Source: Pseudomonadota bacterium (GTDB lineage Bacteria; Pseudomonadota; Gammaproteobacteria; Burkholderiales; Burkholderiaceae_D). Taken from it: a DNA stretch of 6,101 nucleotides. Below, one piece after another: positions 1 through 6,101 of this stretch. The position numbers were made by a program, and so were the translations under genes. The notes under the pieces are model-generated. The model was not told the origin of the DNA, ran no database searches, and saw nothing but the letters and a program-made list of their open reading frames with translations. The stretch spans positions 1 through 6,101 of the forward strand of contig JAEYIG010000065.1 of the NCBI GenBank assembly GCA_023409175.1. Direction: 5' to 3'. Positions within the stretch are counted from its first letter, which is position 1, and each line of letters opens with the position of its first letter.

Positions 1-154
1 GGAAGTTTTGGTTCAAATTGCATTCATTTTCTTCATGAATCGGAATGTTTTGCATTATGAAGAATGAAATCTGTCATCAGTGACACGACGTTTGATCTGA
101 CATTCAAAACGTTTTTTCGTTTCGTACGGATTTAAGATAAAACAGGAAATGGGG
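1..154. other. A/T-rich left-edge region without a supportable gene
   Basis: No reading frame here has a credible start, ribosome binding site and length. Plus-strand frames open at the left edge all stop early (TGA at 36-38, 58-60 and 65-67), so the carboxyl end of a gene lying to the left is possible but cannot be recognised from about 20 residues. On the minus strand an ATG at 23-21 stays open to the edge for only seven codons. The stretch holds several small inverted repeats: ATTCAT/ATGAAT (22-27/35-40), TGTCA-N4-TGACA (72-85) and a hairpin followed by six T residues (89-117). No function is assigned. Confidence 0.5.
89..117 (+). terminator. Possible weak intrinsic terminator (plus strand)
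   Basis: CGTTTGA (89-95) can pair with TCAAAACG (104-111) around an eight-base loop, with one bulged A, and is followed directly by six T residues (112-117). The stem is short and A/T-rich. It would make sense as the end of a plus-strand gene lying left of the window and converging on tyrB, but no such gene is visible, so this could be chance in an A/T-rich spacer. Confidence 0.28.
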
Positions 155-155
155 G

Positions 156-199
156 AAAACAAAGAAAAACCGGCAAAACCCAAGAGGTTTTTGCCGGTT
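156..199 (-). terminator. Intrinsic (rho-independent) terminator of the tyrB-like gene
   Basis: Positions 168-178 and 189-199 form a perfect 11 bp stem (AACCGGCAAAA on the plus strand with its exact complement) around a ten-base loop. Read on the minus strand the hairpin is followed by a T-rich tract (positions 167 down to 156: TTTC, TTTG, TTTT). It begins 22 bases past the aminotransferase stop codon, the usual distance. The plus-strand side has no T tract, so the signal is directional and ends minus-strand transcription. Confidence 0.88.
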
Positions 200-221
200 A
201 CAGGTAAAAATTGTTTAGTGG

Positions 222-1436
222 TCAGAGCACTTTGGCGATCGCATTTGCCACATAGTCCAGGTTGTGGGAATTCAGTGCAGCGACACAAATACGGCCGGTG
301 CTGACGATATAGACTGAAAAGTCTTTCCTCAGTTTTTCAACCTGTTCAGGTGTCAGGCCGGAATAGGAAAACATTCCGTTCTGATGGATGATGAAACTGA
401 AATCCTGTCCATCGGCTTTGGCATTCAATTCGTCGACCAGCTTGTGACGCATTTCGTGTATACGGACGCGCATTCCGGTCAATTCGTTTTCCCACATCTG
501 GTGCAGTTCCGGATTGTTCAGGACGGTCCCGACGATTTTTGCACCGTAAATCGGTGGGTTGGAATAGTTGGTCCGGATGATCCTTTTCAGCTGGGACAGG
601 GCTCTTGCCGCTTCATCCGCATTTCCGGTGACGATGGAGAAAGCGCCGACACGTTCACCGTACAGGGAGAATGATTTCGAGAAGGAACTGGAAACCAGGA
701 CAGGCGAGTACAGTTTCGCAAAACGGCGGACGATTTTGCCGTCCGAGTCGATGCCTTCGGAAAATCCCTGATAGGCCATGTCCAGAAATGGTATCAGTTT
801 ATTGTCCTGGACGACTTCGATGACTTCATCCCACTGTGTGTCCGACAGGTCAGCACCGGTCGGGTTATGGCAGCAGGCATGCAGGACGACTACGGACCGG
901 GCAGGCAGGGATTTCAAGGTGCTTATCATCGCACTGAAATCGACACCACGGTTTACGGAATCATAGTATGGATAGGTATTGACCTTGAATCCGGCAAATT
1001 CGAAAAGGGCACGGTGGTTTTCCCAGCTTGGATCACTGATCCAGACTTGTGAATCGGGAGAAAAACGTTTGAGGAAGTCGGCACCGATTTTCAGTGCGCC
1101 TGTTCCACCGATGGATTGAACGGTCGCAACACGTTTTTCTTTCAGCGCGATATTGTCTTTACCGAAAACCAGTTTCTGGACGGCACTGTCATACATCGCC
1201 AGTCCGTCAATAGGAAGGTAGGTATGAGGGCTGCCTTGCGCCGACATCTGCTTTTCGGCTTCCAGTACGCATTTGAGCAGAGGCACTTTACCGTTGTCAT
1301 CATAATAAACGCCGACACCCAGATTGATTTTTTGAGGATTGGGGTCGGCGTGGAAGGCTTCGGTAATGCCTAAAATAGGATCGCGGGGCGCCATCGGAAT
1401 GGCAGAAAAAATGGTTTCCGGAATAGATTCGTTCAT
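222..1436 (-). CDS. tyrB: Aromatic amino acid aminotransferase (TyrB-type, class I PLP enzyme)
   Basis: This pyridoxal-phosphate enzyme of the cytoplasm transfers amino groups between aromatic amino acids or aspartate/glutamate and their 2-oxo acids, typically the last step of tyrosine and phenylalanine synthesis. Counting 404 residues from the ATG at 1436, it shows the class I aminotransferase landmarks: GGTGAL near 110, Trp138 (cofactor stacking), HNPTG with Asn191, Asp219 and Tyr222 contacting the cofactor, the [14 protein letters not shown] segment with Schiff-base Lys254 and Arg262, RTNYSNPP with Arg288, and Arg382 in GRICVAALN, which binds the substrate carboxylate. [18 protein letters not shown] and FSLYGERVG resemble E. 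coli TyrB more than AspC, hence the symbol, although this branch often acts on both substrate groups. The frame extends to a TTG at 1451, adding five residues. ATG is preferred, but neither start has a clear Shine-Dalgarno sequence. Another ATG at residue 15 is possible. It is a single-gene unit ending in a strong terminator and is divergent from uvrB. Confidence 0.9.
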   Translation of the reverse strand: MNESIPETIFSAIPMAPRDPILGITEAFHADPNPQKINLGVGVYYDDNGKVPLLKCVLEAEKQMSAQGSPHTYLPIDGLAMYDSAVQKLVFGKDNIALKEKRVATVQSIGGTGALKIGADFLKRFSPDSQVWISDPSWENHRALFEFAGFKVNTYPYYDSVNRGVDFSAMISTLKSLPARSVVVLHACCHNPTGADLSDTQWDEVIEVVQDNKLIPFLDMAYQGFSEGIDSDGKIVRRFAKLYSPVLVSSSFSKSFSLYGERVGAFSIVTGNADEAARALSQLKRIIRTNYSNPPIYGAKIVGTVLNNPELHQMWENELTGMRVRIHEMRHKLVDELNAKADGQDFSFIIHQNGMFSYSGLTPEQVEKLRKDFSVYIVSTGRICVAALNSHNLDYVANAIAKVL

Positions 1437-1571
1437 CGTGTTAACATTCAATTTTTATTGCGAAAAGCAATTCCGCATGATGATTGCATTCAGGCAGATT
1501 ATGCGGTGCCTCATAAGCAACATTGTACTTGCTTTCTGATGTATCGACATCTTATCAAAGGTACGAACAGA
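1437..1571. promoter_or_regulatory. Divergent intergenic region between tyrB and uvrB
   Basis: This 135 bp spacer must carry the promoters for tyrB leftward and uvrB rightward. I could not find a convincing -35/-10 pair on either strand; the candidates (CATAAT- and TACAAT-like hexamers on the minus strand) lack a properly spaced partner. Visible structure includes TTGC-GAAAA-GCAA (1458-1470) and GCAAT/ATTGC (1467-1471/1483-1487), small inverted repeats that could be operator half-sites or chance. I see no LexA box of the CTGT-N8-ACAG form ahead of uvrB, so sequence gives no sign of SOS control. The uvrB frame is open back to 1458, but that part looks non-coding. Confidence 0.5.
1557..1561 (+). 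promoter_or_regulatory. Ribosome binding site supporting the uvrB start
   Basis: AAAGG at 1557-1561 lies ten bases before the ATG at 1572. The other in-frame starts upstream, TTG at 1458 and ATG at 1539, have no purine-rich stretch at a suitable distance, and the residues they would add do not look like UvrB. This favours 1572 as the start. Confidence 0.55.
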
Positions 1572-3665
1572 ATGTCTCATTTATCGCTTATTTCTTCAAA
1601 GAAAGACGGAAAATTTGTCACTTTTGACAATTCTCCATTTCAGTTATATCAACCGTTCGAACCGTCCGGAGACCAGCCGGAGGCGATCGACAGGCTGGTT
1701 GAAGGCATTGAAGACGGTTTGTCTTACCAGACGCTTTTGGGAGTGACGGGCTCCGGCAAGACGTATACGATGGCGAACGTGATTGCCCGTCTGGGCAGGC
1801 CCGCTATCGTTTTCGCGCCCAACAAGACGCTGGCAGCGCAGTTATACAGTGAGTTCAGGGAGTTTTTCCCGAATAATGCCGTTGAGTATTTCGTCAGTTA
1901 TTACGATTATTACCAGCCGGAAGCGTATGTCCCTCAGAGGGACCTGTTTATCGAAAAAGATTCGGCGATCAACGAACATATCGAGCAGATGCGCCTGTCG
2001 TGTACGAAGTCTCTGATGGAACGACGTGATGTCGTCATTGTCGCGACGGTATCGGCGATTTACGGTATCGGTAATCCAAATGAGTATCACCAGATGATCC
2101 TGACGTTGCGCGAACGGGACAAGATACCTCATCGTGACGTGATTACGCGTCTCGTCCAGATGCAATATTCCCGCAATGACATTGATTTCAGCCGTGGCAC
2201 GTTCAGGGTGCGGGGCGATACGATCGACGTGTTCCCTGCGGAAAATGCGGATTACGCACTCCGGATTGAAATGTTCGATGACGAGATCGAAAGCCTGCAT
2301 TTTTTCGATCCGCTGACCGGCAAGGTCTTGCAGAAAATCCCGCGGTTTACGATTTACCCCGGCTCCCATTATGTGACGCCAAGGGAAACGGTTTTGCGCG
2401 CTATTGACACGATCAAGGCGGAACTGGTCGAACGCAAGGACTGGTTCCGGGAAAACGGGAAGTATATTGAAGAGCAGCGGATAGAACAGCGTACCCGTTT
2501 CGATCTGGAAATGATGCATGAATTGGGGTTCACGAAGGGTATTGAAAATTATTCACGACATCTGACCGGGATGAAACCGGGTGAGCCGCCACCGACGCTG
2601 GTCGATTATCTGCCATCGGATGCATTGATGTTCCTGGATGAATCTCACGTCATGATCGGCCAGCTGAACGGGATGTATAACGGTGACCGTTCGCGCAAGA
2701 CCAATCTGGTCGATTATGGTTTCAGACTGCCTTCGGCACTGGATAACCGGCCTTTGCGGTTCGATGAATTCGAGGGCAAGATGCGGCAATCGGTGTTCGT
2801 GTCGGCAACGCCCGCGAATTACGAATTGACCCACTCAGGACAGGTCGTGGAACAACTGGTTCGTCCAACAGGCCTGGTGGACCCGGCCATTCAGGTCAGG
2901 CCAGCCAGTACGCAGGTGGATGATTTGCTGGCCGAAATACATGACCGGGTCGAAAAGAGCGAGCGCGTCCTCGTGACGACACTGACCAAGCGCATGGCTG
3001 AACAGTTGACTGACTTCCTGAGCGAAAATGGCGTGCGTGTCCGTTATCTGCACAGTGATATAGATACGGTTGAACGGGTCGAAATCGTGCGTGACTTGCG
3101 GCTGGGGACGTTTGACGTTCTGGTCGGGATTAACCTTCTCCGTGAAGGGCTCGACATTCCGGAAGTGTCGCTGGTGGCGATTCTCGATGCGGACAAGGAA
3201 GGTTTCCTGCGTTCGGAACGCAGTCTGATCCAGACGATAGGACGTGCCGCGCGTAACCTGAACGGGACGGCTATTTTGTATGCGGACAAAATGACGGATT
3301 CGATGAAGCACGCTATCGACGAAACGGAACGCCGGCGGGCGAAACAGATGGCCTATAACAAGGAAAATAATATCACGCCGGAAGGGATTATCAAGGAGAT
3401 CAAGGACCTGATCGACGGTGTTTTCCATCCGCAGGACAGTTTCCAGGAATTGCACGTGGCTGATGAACAGGCCCAGTATGAAGTGATGAGTGAAAAACAA
3501 CTCGGCAAGGAAATCAAGAAACTGGAAAAACAGATGCAGGATTACGCGAAAAACCTGGAATTTGAAAAGGCGGCACAGACACGGGACCAGTTGCATCTGT
3601 TGAGGGAAAGGGCGTTCGGGGCGGCAGTTGTCGATCGCATTCGGCTTGAATCGAAGAAAAAATAA
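1572..3665 (+). CDS. uvrB: UvrABC system protein B (excision nuclease subunit, DNA damage verification helicase)
   Basis: UvrB receives damaged DNA from UvrA, probes the lesion with a beta-hairpin and recruits UvrC to incise both sides in nucleotide excision repair. The 697-residue protein is full length. It has an amino-terminal extension of about 24 residues before PSGDQPEAI compared with the shorter E. coli start, which I recall as usual in Burkholderiales. Visible motifs: Walker A GVTGSGKT (57-64), the tyrosine-rich beta-hairpin around [10 protein letters not shown] (110-119), helicase motif II DESH (356-359), SATPA (411-415), the [12 protein letters not shown] segment (519-530), QTIGRAARN (554-562) with the motif VI arginines, and a carboxyl-terminal UVR domain (about 645-680, [12 protein letters not shown]) that contacts UvrC. 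All key residues are present and no frameshift is seen. The start at 1572 rests on the AAAGG site and on where family similarity begins. The stop lies two bases before the next gene, so the two are probably co-transcribed. Confidence 0.97.
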   Translation: MSHLSLISSKKDGKFVTFDNSPFQLYQPFEPSGDQPEAIDRLVEGIEDGLSYQTLLGVTGSGKTYTMANVIARLGRPAIVFAPNKTLAAQLYSEFREFFPNNAVEYFVSYYDYYQPEAYVPQRDLFIEKDSAINEHIEQMRLSCTKSLMERRDVVIVATVSAIYGIGNPNEYHQMILTLRERDKIPHRDVITRLVQMQYSRNDIDFSRGTFRVRGDTIDVFPAENADYALRIEMFDDEIESLHFFDPLTGKVLQKIPRFTIYPGSHYVTPRETVLRAIDTIKAELVERKDWFRENGKYIEEQRIEQRTRFDLEMMHELGFTKGIENYSRHLTGMKPGEPPPTLVDYLPSDALMFLDESHVMIGQLNGMYNGDRSRKTNLVDYGFRLPSALDNRPLRFDEFEGKMRQSVFVSATPANYELTHSGQVVEQLVRPTGLVDPAIQVRPASTQVDDLLAEIHDRVEKSERVLVTTLTKRMAEQLTDFLSENGVRVRYLHSDIDTVERVEIVRDLRLGTFDVLVGINLLREGLDIPEVSLVAILDADKEGFLRSERSLIQTIGRAARNLNGTAILYADKMTDSMKHAIDETERRRAKQMAYNKENNITPEGIIKEIKDLIDGVFHPQDSFQELHVADEQAQYEVMSEKQLGKEIKKLEKQMQDYAKNLEFEKAAQTRDQLHLLRERAFGAAVVDRIRLESKKK

Positions 3666-3667
3666 AC

Positions 3668-4462
3668 ATGAATGATTTTCCGGAATTGATTAATGAAGCG
3701 TTAAAGAGGGTTCATCCAAGTTGGCAGGCTGTTCTTGTGGAAGGGCTTGAGGCCATGACAAGACAGACACCGGACTATCTGGATGATCTGGCAAAAGATG
3801 ATTTTTTGCCGACACAGGGGCGATTGTTTGCCGCTTTTTCCCAGCCAATGGATGCCGTGCGGTATGTGCTGATCGGGGAAGGGCCTTATCCCCGGGAAGA
3901 GAGCGCGTCCGGATATTGCTTTATGGATGCCGCCGTCAGGGATATATGGGCTGAGGGCGGTTTGTCCAAACAGGTCAACCGGGCGACTTCCCTGCGCAAT
4001 TTCGTCAAGATGTTGCTGGTGGCCGATGGCACGATTGCGGCAGAAAAAACCGGCTCGGAAGCCATGAAGAAGGTGTCGGCGATGGCGTTGTCTGAAAGTT
4101 CCGCTTATATCAGGACACTGGCGGAGATGCAGGACACCATGATGGCCAATGGTTTCCTGTTACTGAATGCCGCTCTGGTTTTTCGTGCCCATGTTCCCGT
4201 TCCAAAGGAAACAAGGGCATGGCAGCCATTCATGGTTACGGTTCTGGACGCTCTTGCAAAAAGCAGGAAAGGCGCTGACAGATTGCCGGTCCTGATCTTG
4301 TGGGGGAAGATGGCGGAAAAACTGGTATCAATGCCCTTTGCCTCGTCTTACCGATGCGTTGCTTCAGAGCACCCTTACAACCTGTCGTTCATTCAGAATA
4401 CCGATATGCAAAACCTGTTCAAACCGATGCGTCTGCTTTTTAAACCTGAAATATCGGATTGA
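3668..4462 (+). CDS. Family-1-like uracil-DNA glycosylase homologue with altered catalytic motif
   Basis: The 264-residue protein follows the family-1 uracil-DNA glycosylase (Ung) plan. LPTQGRLFAAFS (47-58) matches the PPQ..VF.AF segment. GEGPYP (70-75) replaces GQDPYH, and Phe85 follows at exactly the family-1 spacing, with Tyr74 equivalent to the tyrosine that blocks thymine. GFLLLNAAL (162-170) carries the uracil-reading Asn167. LILWGK (209-214) and HPYNLS (235-240) follow, the latter retaining the histidine, leucine and serine of HPSPLS. The water-activating aspartate (Asp64 in E. coli) is glycine here, and the next histidine is proline. Glu71 occupies the position of the glutamate in the GEGPG or GEAPG motif of family-4 enzymes, but only two cysteines are present, so no family-4 iron-sulfur cluster is likely. 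About 36 extra residues lie between the GEGPYP and LLLN motifs compared with E. coli Ung. Family membership is seen in the sequence. Activity is uncertain: reduced, altered or lost catalysis are all possible. The gene starts two bases after uvrB and probably depends on translational coupling, since only a weak GAAG precedes it. Confidence 0.8.
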   Translation: MNDFPELINEALKRVHPSWQAVLVEGLEAMTRQTPDYLDDLAKDDFLPTQGRLFAAFSQPMDAVRYVLIGEGPYPREESASGYCFMDAAVRDIWAEGGLSKQVNRATSLRNFVKMLLVADGTIAAEKTGSEAMKKVSAMALSESSAYIRTLAEMQDTMMANGFLLLNAALVFRAHVPVPKETRAWQPFMVTVLDALAKSRKGADRLPVLILWGKMAEKLVSMPFASSYRCVASEHPYNLSFIQNTDMQNLFKPMRLLFKPEISD

Positions 4463-4564
4463 TGATCATTATTGTCAGGAATGGTTTTTCGAGGTCAAGC
4501 AGTTCCCATTCCCGTCATTCGGTGGCATTATTAAAAGATACGTTAACTACAGAAAAGCCTGATT

Positions 4565-5308
4565 ATGTCCAATTCCCAAATTATCCGTGCCAATGGCCGT
4601 CCTCTCGATTCCATGCGTTCGATCGAATTTGTCCGCAATTACACCAAGTATGCGGAAGGTTCGGTTTTAACCGTGTTCGGCGATACGAAAGTCATTTGTA
4701 CCGCCAGTATTGAAGAATCCGTTCCTCCTTTTTTGAGAGGAAGAGGTCGCGGCTGGCTGACGGCGGAATATGGCATGTTGCCCCGTTCGACTCATACCCG
4801 TATGGACCGTGAAGCGGCCAGAGGCCGTCAATCCGGTCGGACACAGGAAATCCAGCGCCTGATCGGGCGTTCGATCCGAGCCGCTTTCGATCTGGACGCT
4901 TTTGGAGAACGGACGCTGAAGCTGGATTGTGACGTGATCCAGGCTGATGGGGGTACCCGTACCGCTTCGATCAGCGGCGTCATGATTGCGGCTTATGACG
5001 CGTTTTCCATGATGGTGGAAGAAGGTTTGATTGAAAAAGTGCCTTTGCGTCACTTCGTTGCCGCCATTTCCGTTGGCGTCAATCAAGGGGTTCCTTTGAT
5101 TGATCTGGATTATCAGGAAGACAGCACTTGCGATACCGATATGAATGTCGTCATGACGGAAGCAGGTGATTTTGTCGAGATTCAGGGAACGGCAGAAGGC
5201 GGCGCTTTCAGCCGGCAGACCTTGAATGACATGCTTGGCATGGCTGAGAAAGGCATTTCCGAGCTGATCTGCATGCAGAAAAAAGTGCTGGGACTCGAAG
5301 CAGAATGA
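4565..5308 (+). CDS. rph: Ribonuclease PH
   Basis: RNase PH is a phosphate-dependent 3'-to-5' exoribonuclease that trims the ends of tRNA precursors and other RNAs, releasing nucleoside diphosphates from a hexameric ring in the cytoplasm. The 247-residue length is typical (about 240). Motifs seen: an amino-terminal [16 protein letters not shown] segment, [11 protein letters not shown] (38-48), the arginine-rich [21 protein letters not shown] stretch (86-106), [11 protein letters not shown] (128-138) whose GTRTA binds phosphate, [18 protein letters not shown] (170-187) with the acidic metal-site residues, and [13 protein letters not shown] (205-217). No key residue is missing, unlike the frameshifted rph of E. 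coli K-12. The ATG at 4565 has only a weak purine stretch (AGAAAAG) before it. The 102 bp gap after the glycosylase-like gene has no terminator hairpin and no convincing promoter, so read-through from uvrB is possible. rdgB follows after 19 bases. Confidence 0.96.
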   Translation: MSNSQIIRANGRPLDSMRSIEFVRNYTKYAEGSVLTVFGDTKVICTASIEESVPPFLRGRGRGWLTAEYGMLPRSTHTRMDREAARGRQSGRTQEIQRLIGRSIRAAFDLDAFGERTLKLDCDVIQADGGTRTASISGVMIAAYDAFSMMVEEGLIEKVPLRHFVAAISVGVNQGVPLIDLDYQEDSTCDTDMNVVMTEAGDFVEIQGTAEGGAFSRQTLNDMLGMAEKGISELICMQKKVLGLEAE

Positions 5309-5327
5309 GTTTTGCCGGATATTCAGG

Positions 5328-5912
5328 ATGAGTAAAGAAATTATTGTCGCTTCCGGCAACCCCGGCAAGTTAAGGGAGTTCAAACAGATGCTGGAACCGG
5401 CGGGCTATATCGTATTGCCCCAGTCGGAATTTAACGTCAGTGAAGCGGACGAGCCTTATTTTTCGTTCGTCGAAAATGCCTTGAACAAGGCCCGCCACGT
5501 TTCAAGATTGACGGGAAAGCCGGCATTGGCCGACGATTCCGGTTTATGTGTGGATGCACTTGGCGGGAGTCCAGGCGTATTTTCGGCACGTTATGCGGGA
5601 GAACCCAAGTCGGATATCAGAAACAACCGGAAACTGGTTGCGGATCTTGCGCCTTATTCCAACAAGGCTGCCAATTTCTATTGCGTTCTGGTTTATGTCC
5701 GTTCAGCGGATGATCCACAGCCGGTGATTGCCGACGGCAAATGGCTGGGGGAAATTATTGATGTGCCCAGAGGTGAAAACGGCTTCGGTTACGATCCTCA
5801 TTTCTGGCTTCCGGCGTTACAGAAAACGGCGGCAGAATTGCCATCAGAAATGAAAAACAGCCTGTCCCATCGTGGCAAGGCTTTAAGGGCGCTCTTGGAG
5901 AAATTGACGTGA
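5328..5912 (+). CDS. rdgB: Non-canonical purine NTP pyrophosphatase (dITP/XTP pyrophosphatase, RdgB/HAM1 family)
   Basis: This enzyme hydrolyses dITP, ITP and XTP to monophosphates and pyrophosphate, keeping deaminated purines out of DNA and RNA. The protein has 194 residues, close to the 197 of E. coli RdgB. It shows SGNPGKLREF (9-18) for triphosphate binding, FVENALNKARH (47-57) with Glu49 and Asn50, ALADDSGLCVDALGG (66-80) containing the catalytic aspartate pair Asp69/Asp70, PGVFSARY (82-89), GFGYDP (152-157) and SHRGKAL (180-186) for base recognition. The family's usual TF.EN reads SFVEN here, a conservative change. The ATG at 5328 lies 19 bases past the rph stop with a modest GGA-type site upstream. 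The rph-rdgB-hemW order is common in betaproteobacteria and suggests one transcript. The end of the gene overlaps hemW by four bases. Confidence 0.96.
   Translation: MSKEIIVASGNPGKLREFKQMLEPAGYIVLPQSEFNVSEADEPYFSFVENALNKARHVSRLTGKPALADDSGLCVDALGGSPGVFSARYAGEPKSDIRNNRKLVADLAPYSNKAANFYCVLVYVRSADDPQPVIADGKWLGEIIDVPRGENGFGYDPHFWLPALQKTAAELPSEMKNSLSHRGKALRALLEKLT
5897..5900 (+). promoter_or_regulatory. Ribosome binding site for hemW
   Basis: GGAG lies inside the end of rdgB, eight bases before a GTG codon at 5909. This spacing is near ideal and decides in favour of the GTG start that overlaps the rdgB stop codon (GTGA). No ATG is in frame between here and the conserved domain. Confidence 0.65.
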
Positions 5913-6101
5913 TTCCCATTCGTCCGGTCAATCAGTTACGGACAGATGAAAATGAGGACGTAAAACCTCATTTTGACACGTTACCGCCTTTGTCTTTGTA
6001 TATTCATTTTCCCTGGTGCGTCCGGAAATGTCCGTACTGTGATTTCTATTCGCATGAAAAAGGATCGAATCTCCCCGAAGCTGAATATCTGGATGTCCTG
6101 C
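5909..6101 (+). CDS. hemW: HemW, radical SAM heme chaperone (coproporphyrinogen III oxidase-like), amino-terminal part
   Basis: Translation from the GTG at 5909 gives 64 codons plus one base before the window ends, with no stop. After about 27 variable residues comes LSLYIHFPWCVRKCPYCDF, the start of the HemW/HemN radical SAM domain, with the CxxxCxxC cluster cysteines at residues 37, 41 and 44. The WCVRKCPYCDF wording and the short lead before it fit HemW, which binds heme and hands it to respiratory proteins, rather than true HemN; HemW proteins were long annotated as oxygen-independent coproporphyrinogen oxidases. The GTGA overlap with rdgB and the GGAG upstream support this start and translational coupling. 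The carboxyl-terminal domains lie outside the window, so integrity cannot be judged. Confidence 0.92.
   Translation, partial: MIPIRPVNQLRTDENEDVKPHFDTLPPLSLYIHFPWCVRKCPYCDFYSHEKGSNLPEAEYLDVL

Noticed and set aside
55..288. A 77-codon minus-strand frame crossing the tyrB end
   Set aside because: It overlaps the end of tyrB and its terminator in another frame and has no supporting start signal.
1523..1558. A possible uvrB promoter, TTGCTT (1529) with TATCAA (1553)
   Set aside because: Transcription would begin only a few bases before the ATG, leaving out the AAAGG ribosome binding site, and both hexamers are poor matches.
1458..1571. Upstream extension of the uvrB frame from a TTG at 1458 or ATG at 1539
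   Set aside because: The added residues do not resemble UvrB, neither start has a ribosome binding site, and the region lies in the divergent promoter spacer.
1842..2519. Long minus-strand frames opposite uvrB (also 2835-3596)
   Set aside because: They are antisense to a strongly conserved gene, have no ribosome binding site and no recognisable domain. Long open antisense frames are expected opposite genes with this codon use.
3668..4462. Naming the glycosylase-like gene ung
   Set aside because: The catalytic aspartate motif is changed (GEGPYP), so the standard activity cannot be assumed and the symbol would mislead.
4462..4713. An 83-84 codon plus-strand frame starting at the end of the glycosylase-like gene
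   Set aside because: More than half of it runs out of frame through the well-supported rph gene, and the translation shows no recognisable domain. It is a shadow frame.
4667..5383. A 238-codon minus-strand frame opposite rph and the rdgB start
   Set aside because: It is entirely antisense to rph, which has all its catalytic motifs. The antisense product has no family features.

Overview
This window looks like chromosomal housekeeping DNA from a betaproteobacterium, most likely Burkholderiales and perhaps Oxalobacteraceae. The reasons are the UvrB amino-terminal extension ahead of the usual start of the domain, the TyrB-type aminotransferase divergent from uvrB, and the rph-rdgB-hemW order. 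Base composition is moderate, lower than in Burkholderia-like relatives. This placement comes from remembered family patterns, not from a search. I see no mobile element, CRISPR array, tRNA or rRNA.

Layout. Positions 1-154 are A/T-rich and carry no supportable gene; they hold small inverted repeats and one weak terminator-like hairpin. A strong intrinsic terminator (about 156-199) ends a minus-strand aromatic amino acid aminotransferase gene (tyrB-like, 222-1436). A 135 bp divergent intergenic region separates it from a plus-strand run: uvrB (1572-3665), a uracil-DNA-glycosylase-like gene two bases downstream (3668-4462), a 102 bp gap, then rph (RNase PH, 4565-5308), rdgB (non-canonical purine NTP pyrophosphatase, 5328-5912) and the first 64 codons of hemW (5909 to the window edge), which overlaps rdgB by four bases.

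How the genes fit together. UvrB is the damage-verification helicase of nucleotide excision repair. The next gene has the skeleton of a family-1 uracil-DNA glycosylase, and RdgB removes deaminated purine nucleotides from the NTP pool. The plus-strand run therefore has a damage and deamination theme alongside RNA 3'-end processing (RNase PH) and heme delivery (HemW).

The most notable item is the glycosylase-like protein. It keeps the leucine, asparagine, histidine, tyrosine and phenylalanine landmarks of family 1, but its first catalytic motif reads GEGPYP instead of GQDPYH. The water-activating aspartate is gone, and a glutamate sits where family-4 enzymes carry theirs. It is either an inactive or repurposed paralogue or an enzyme with altered chemistry.
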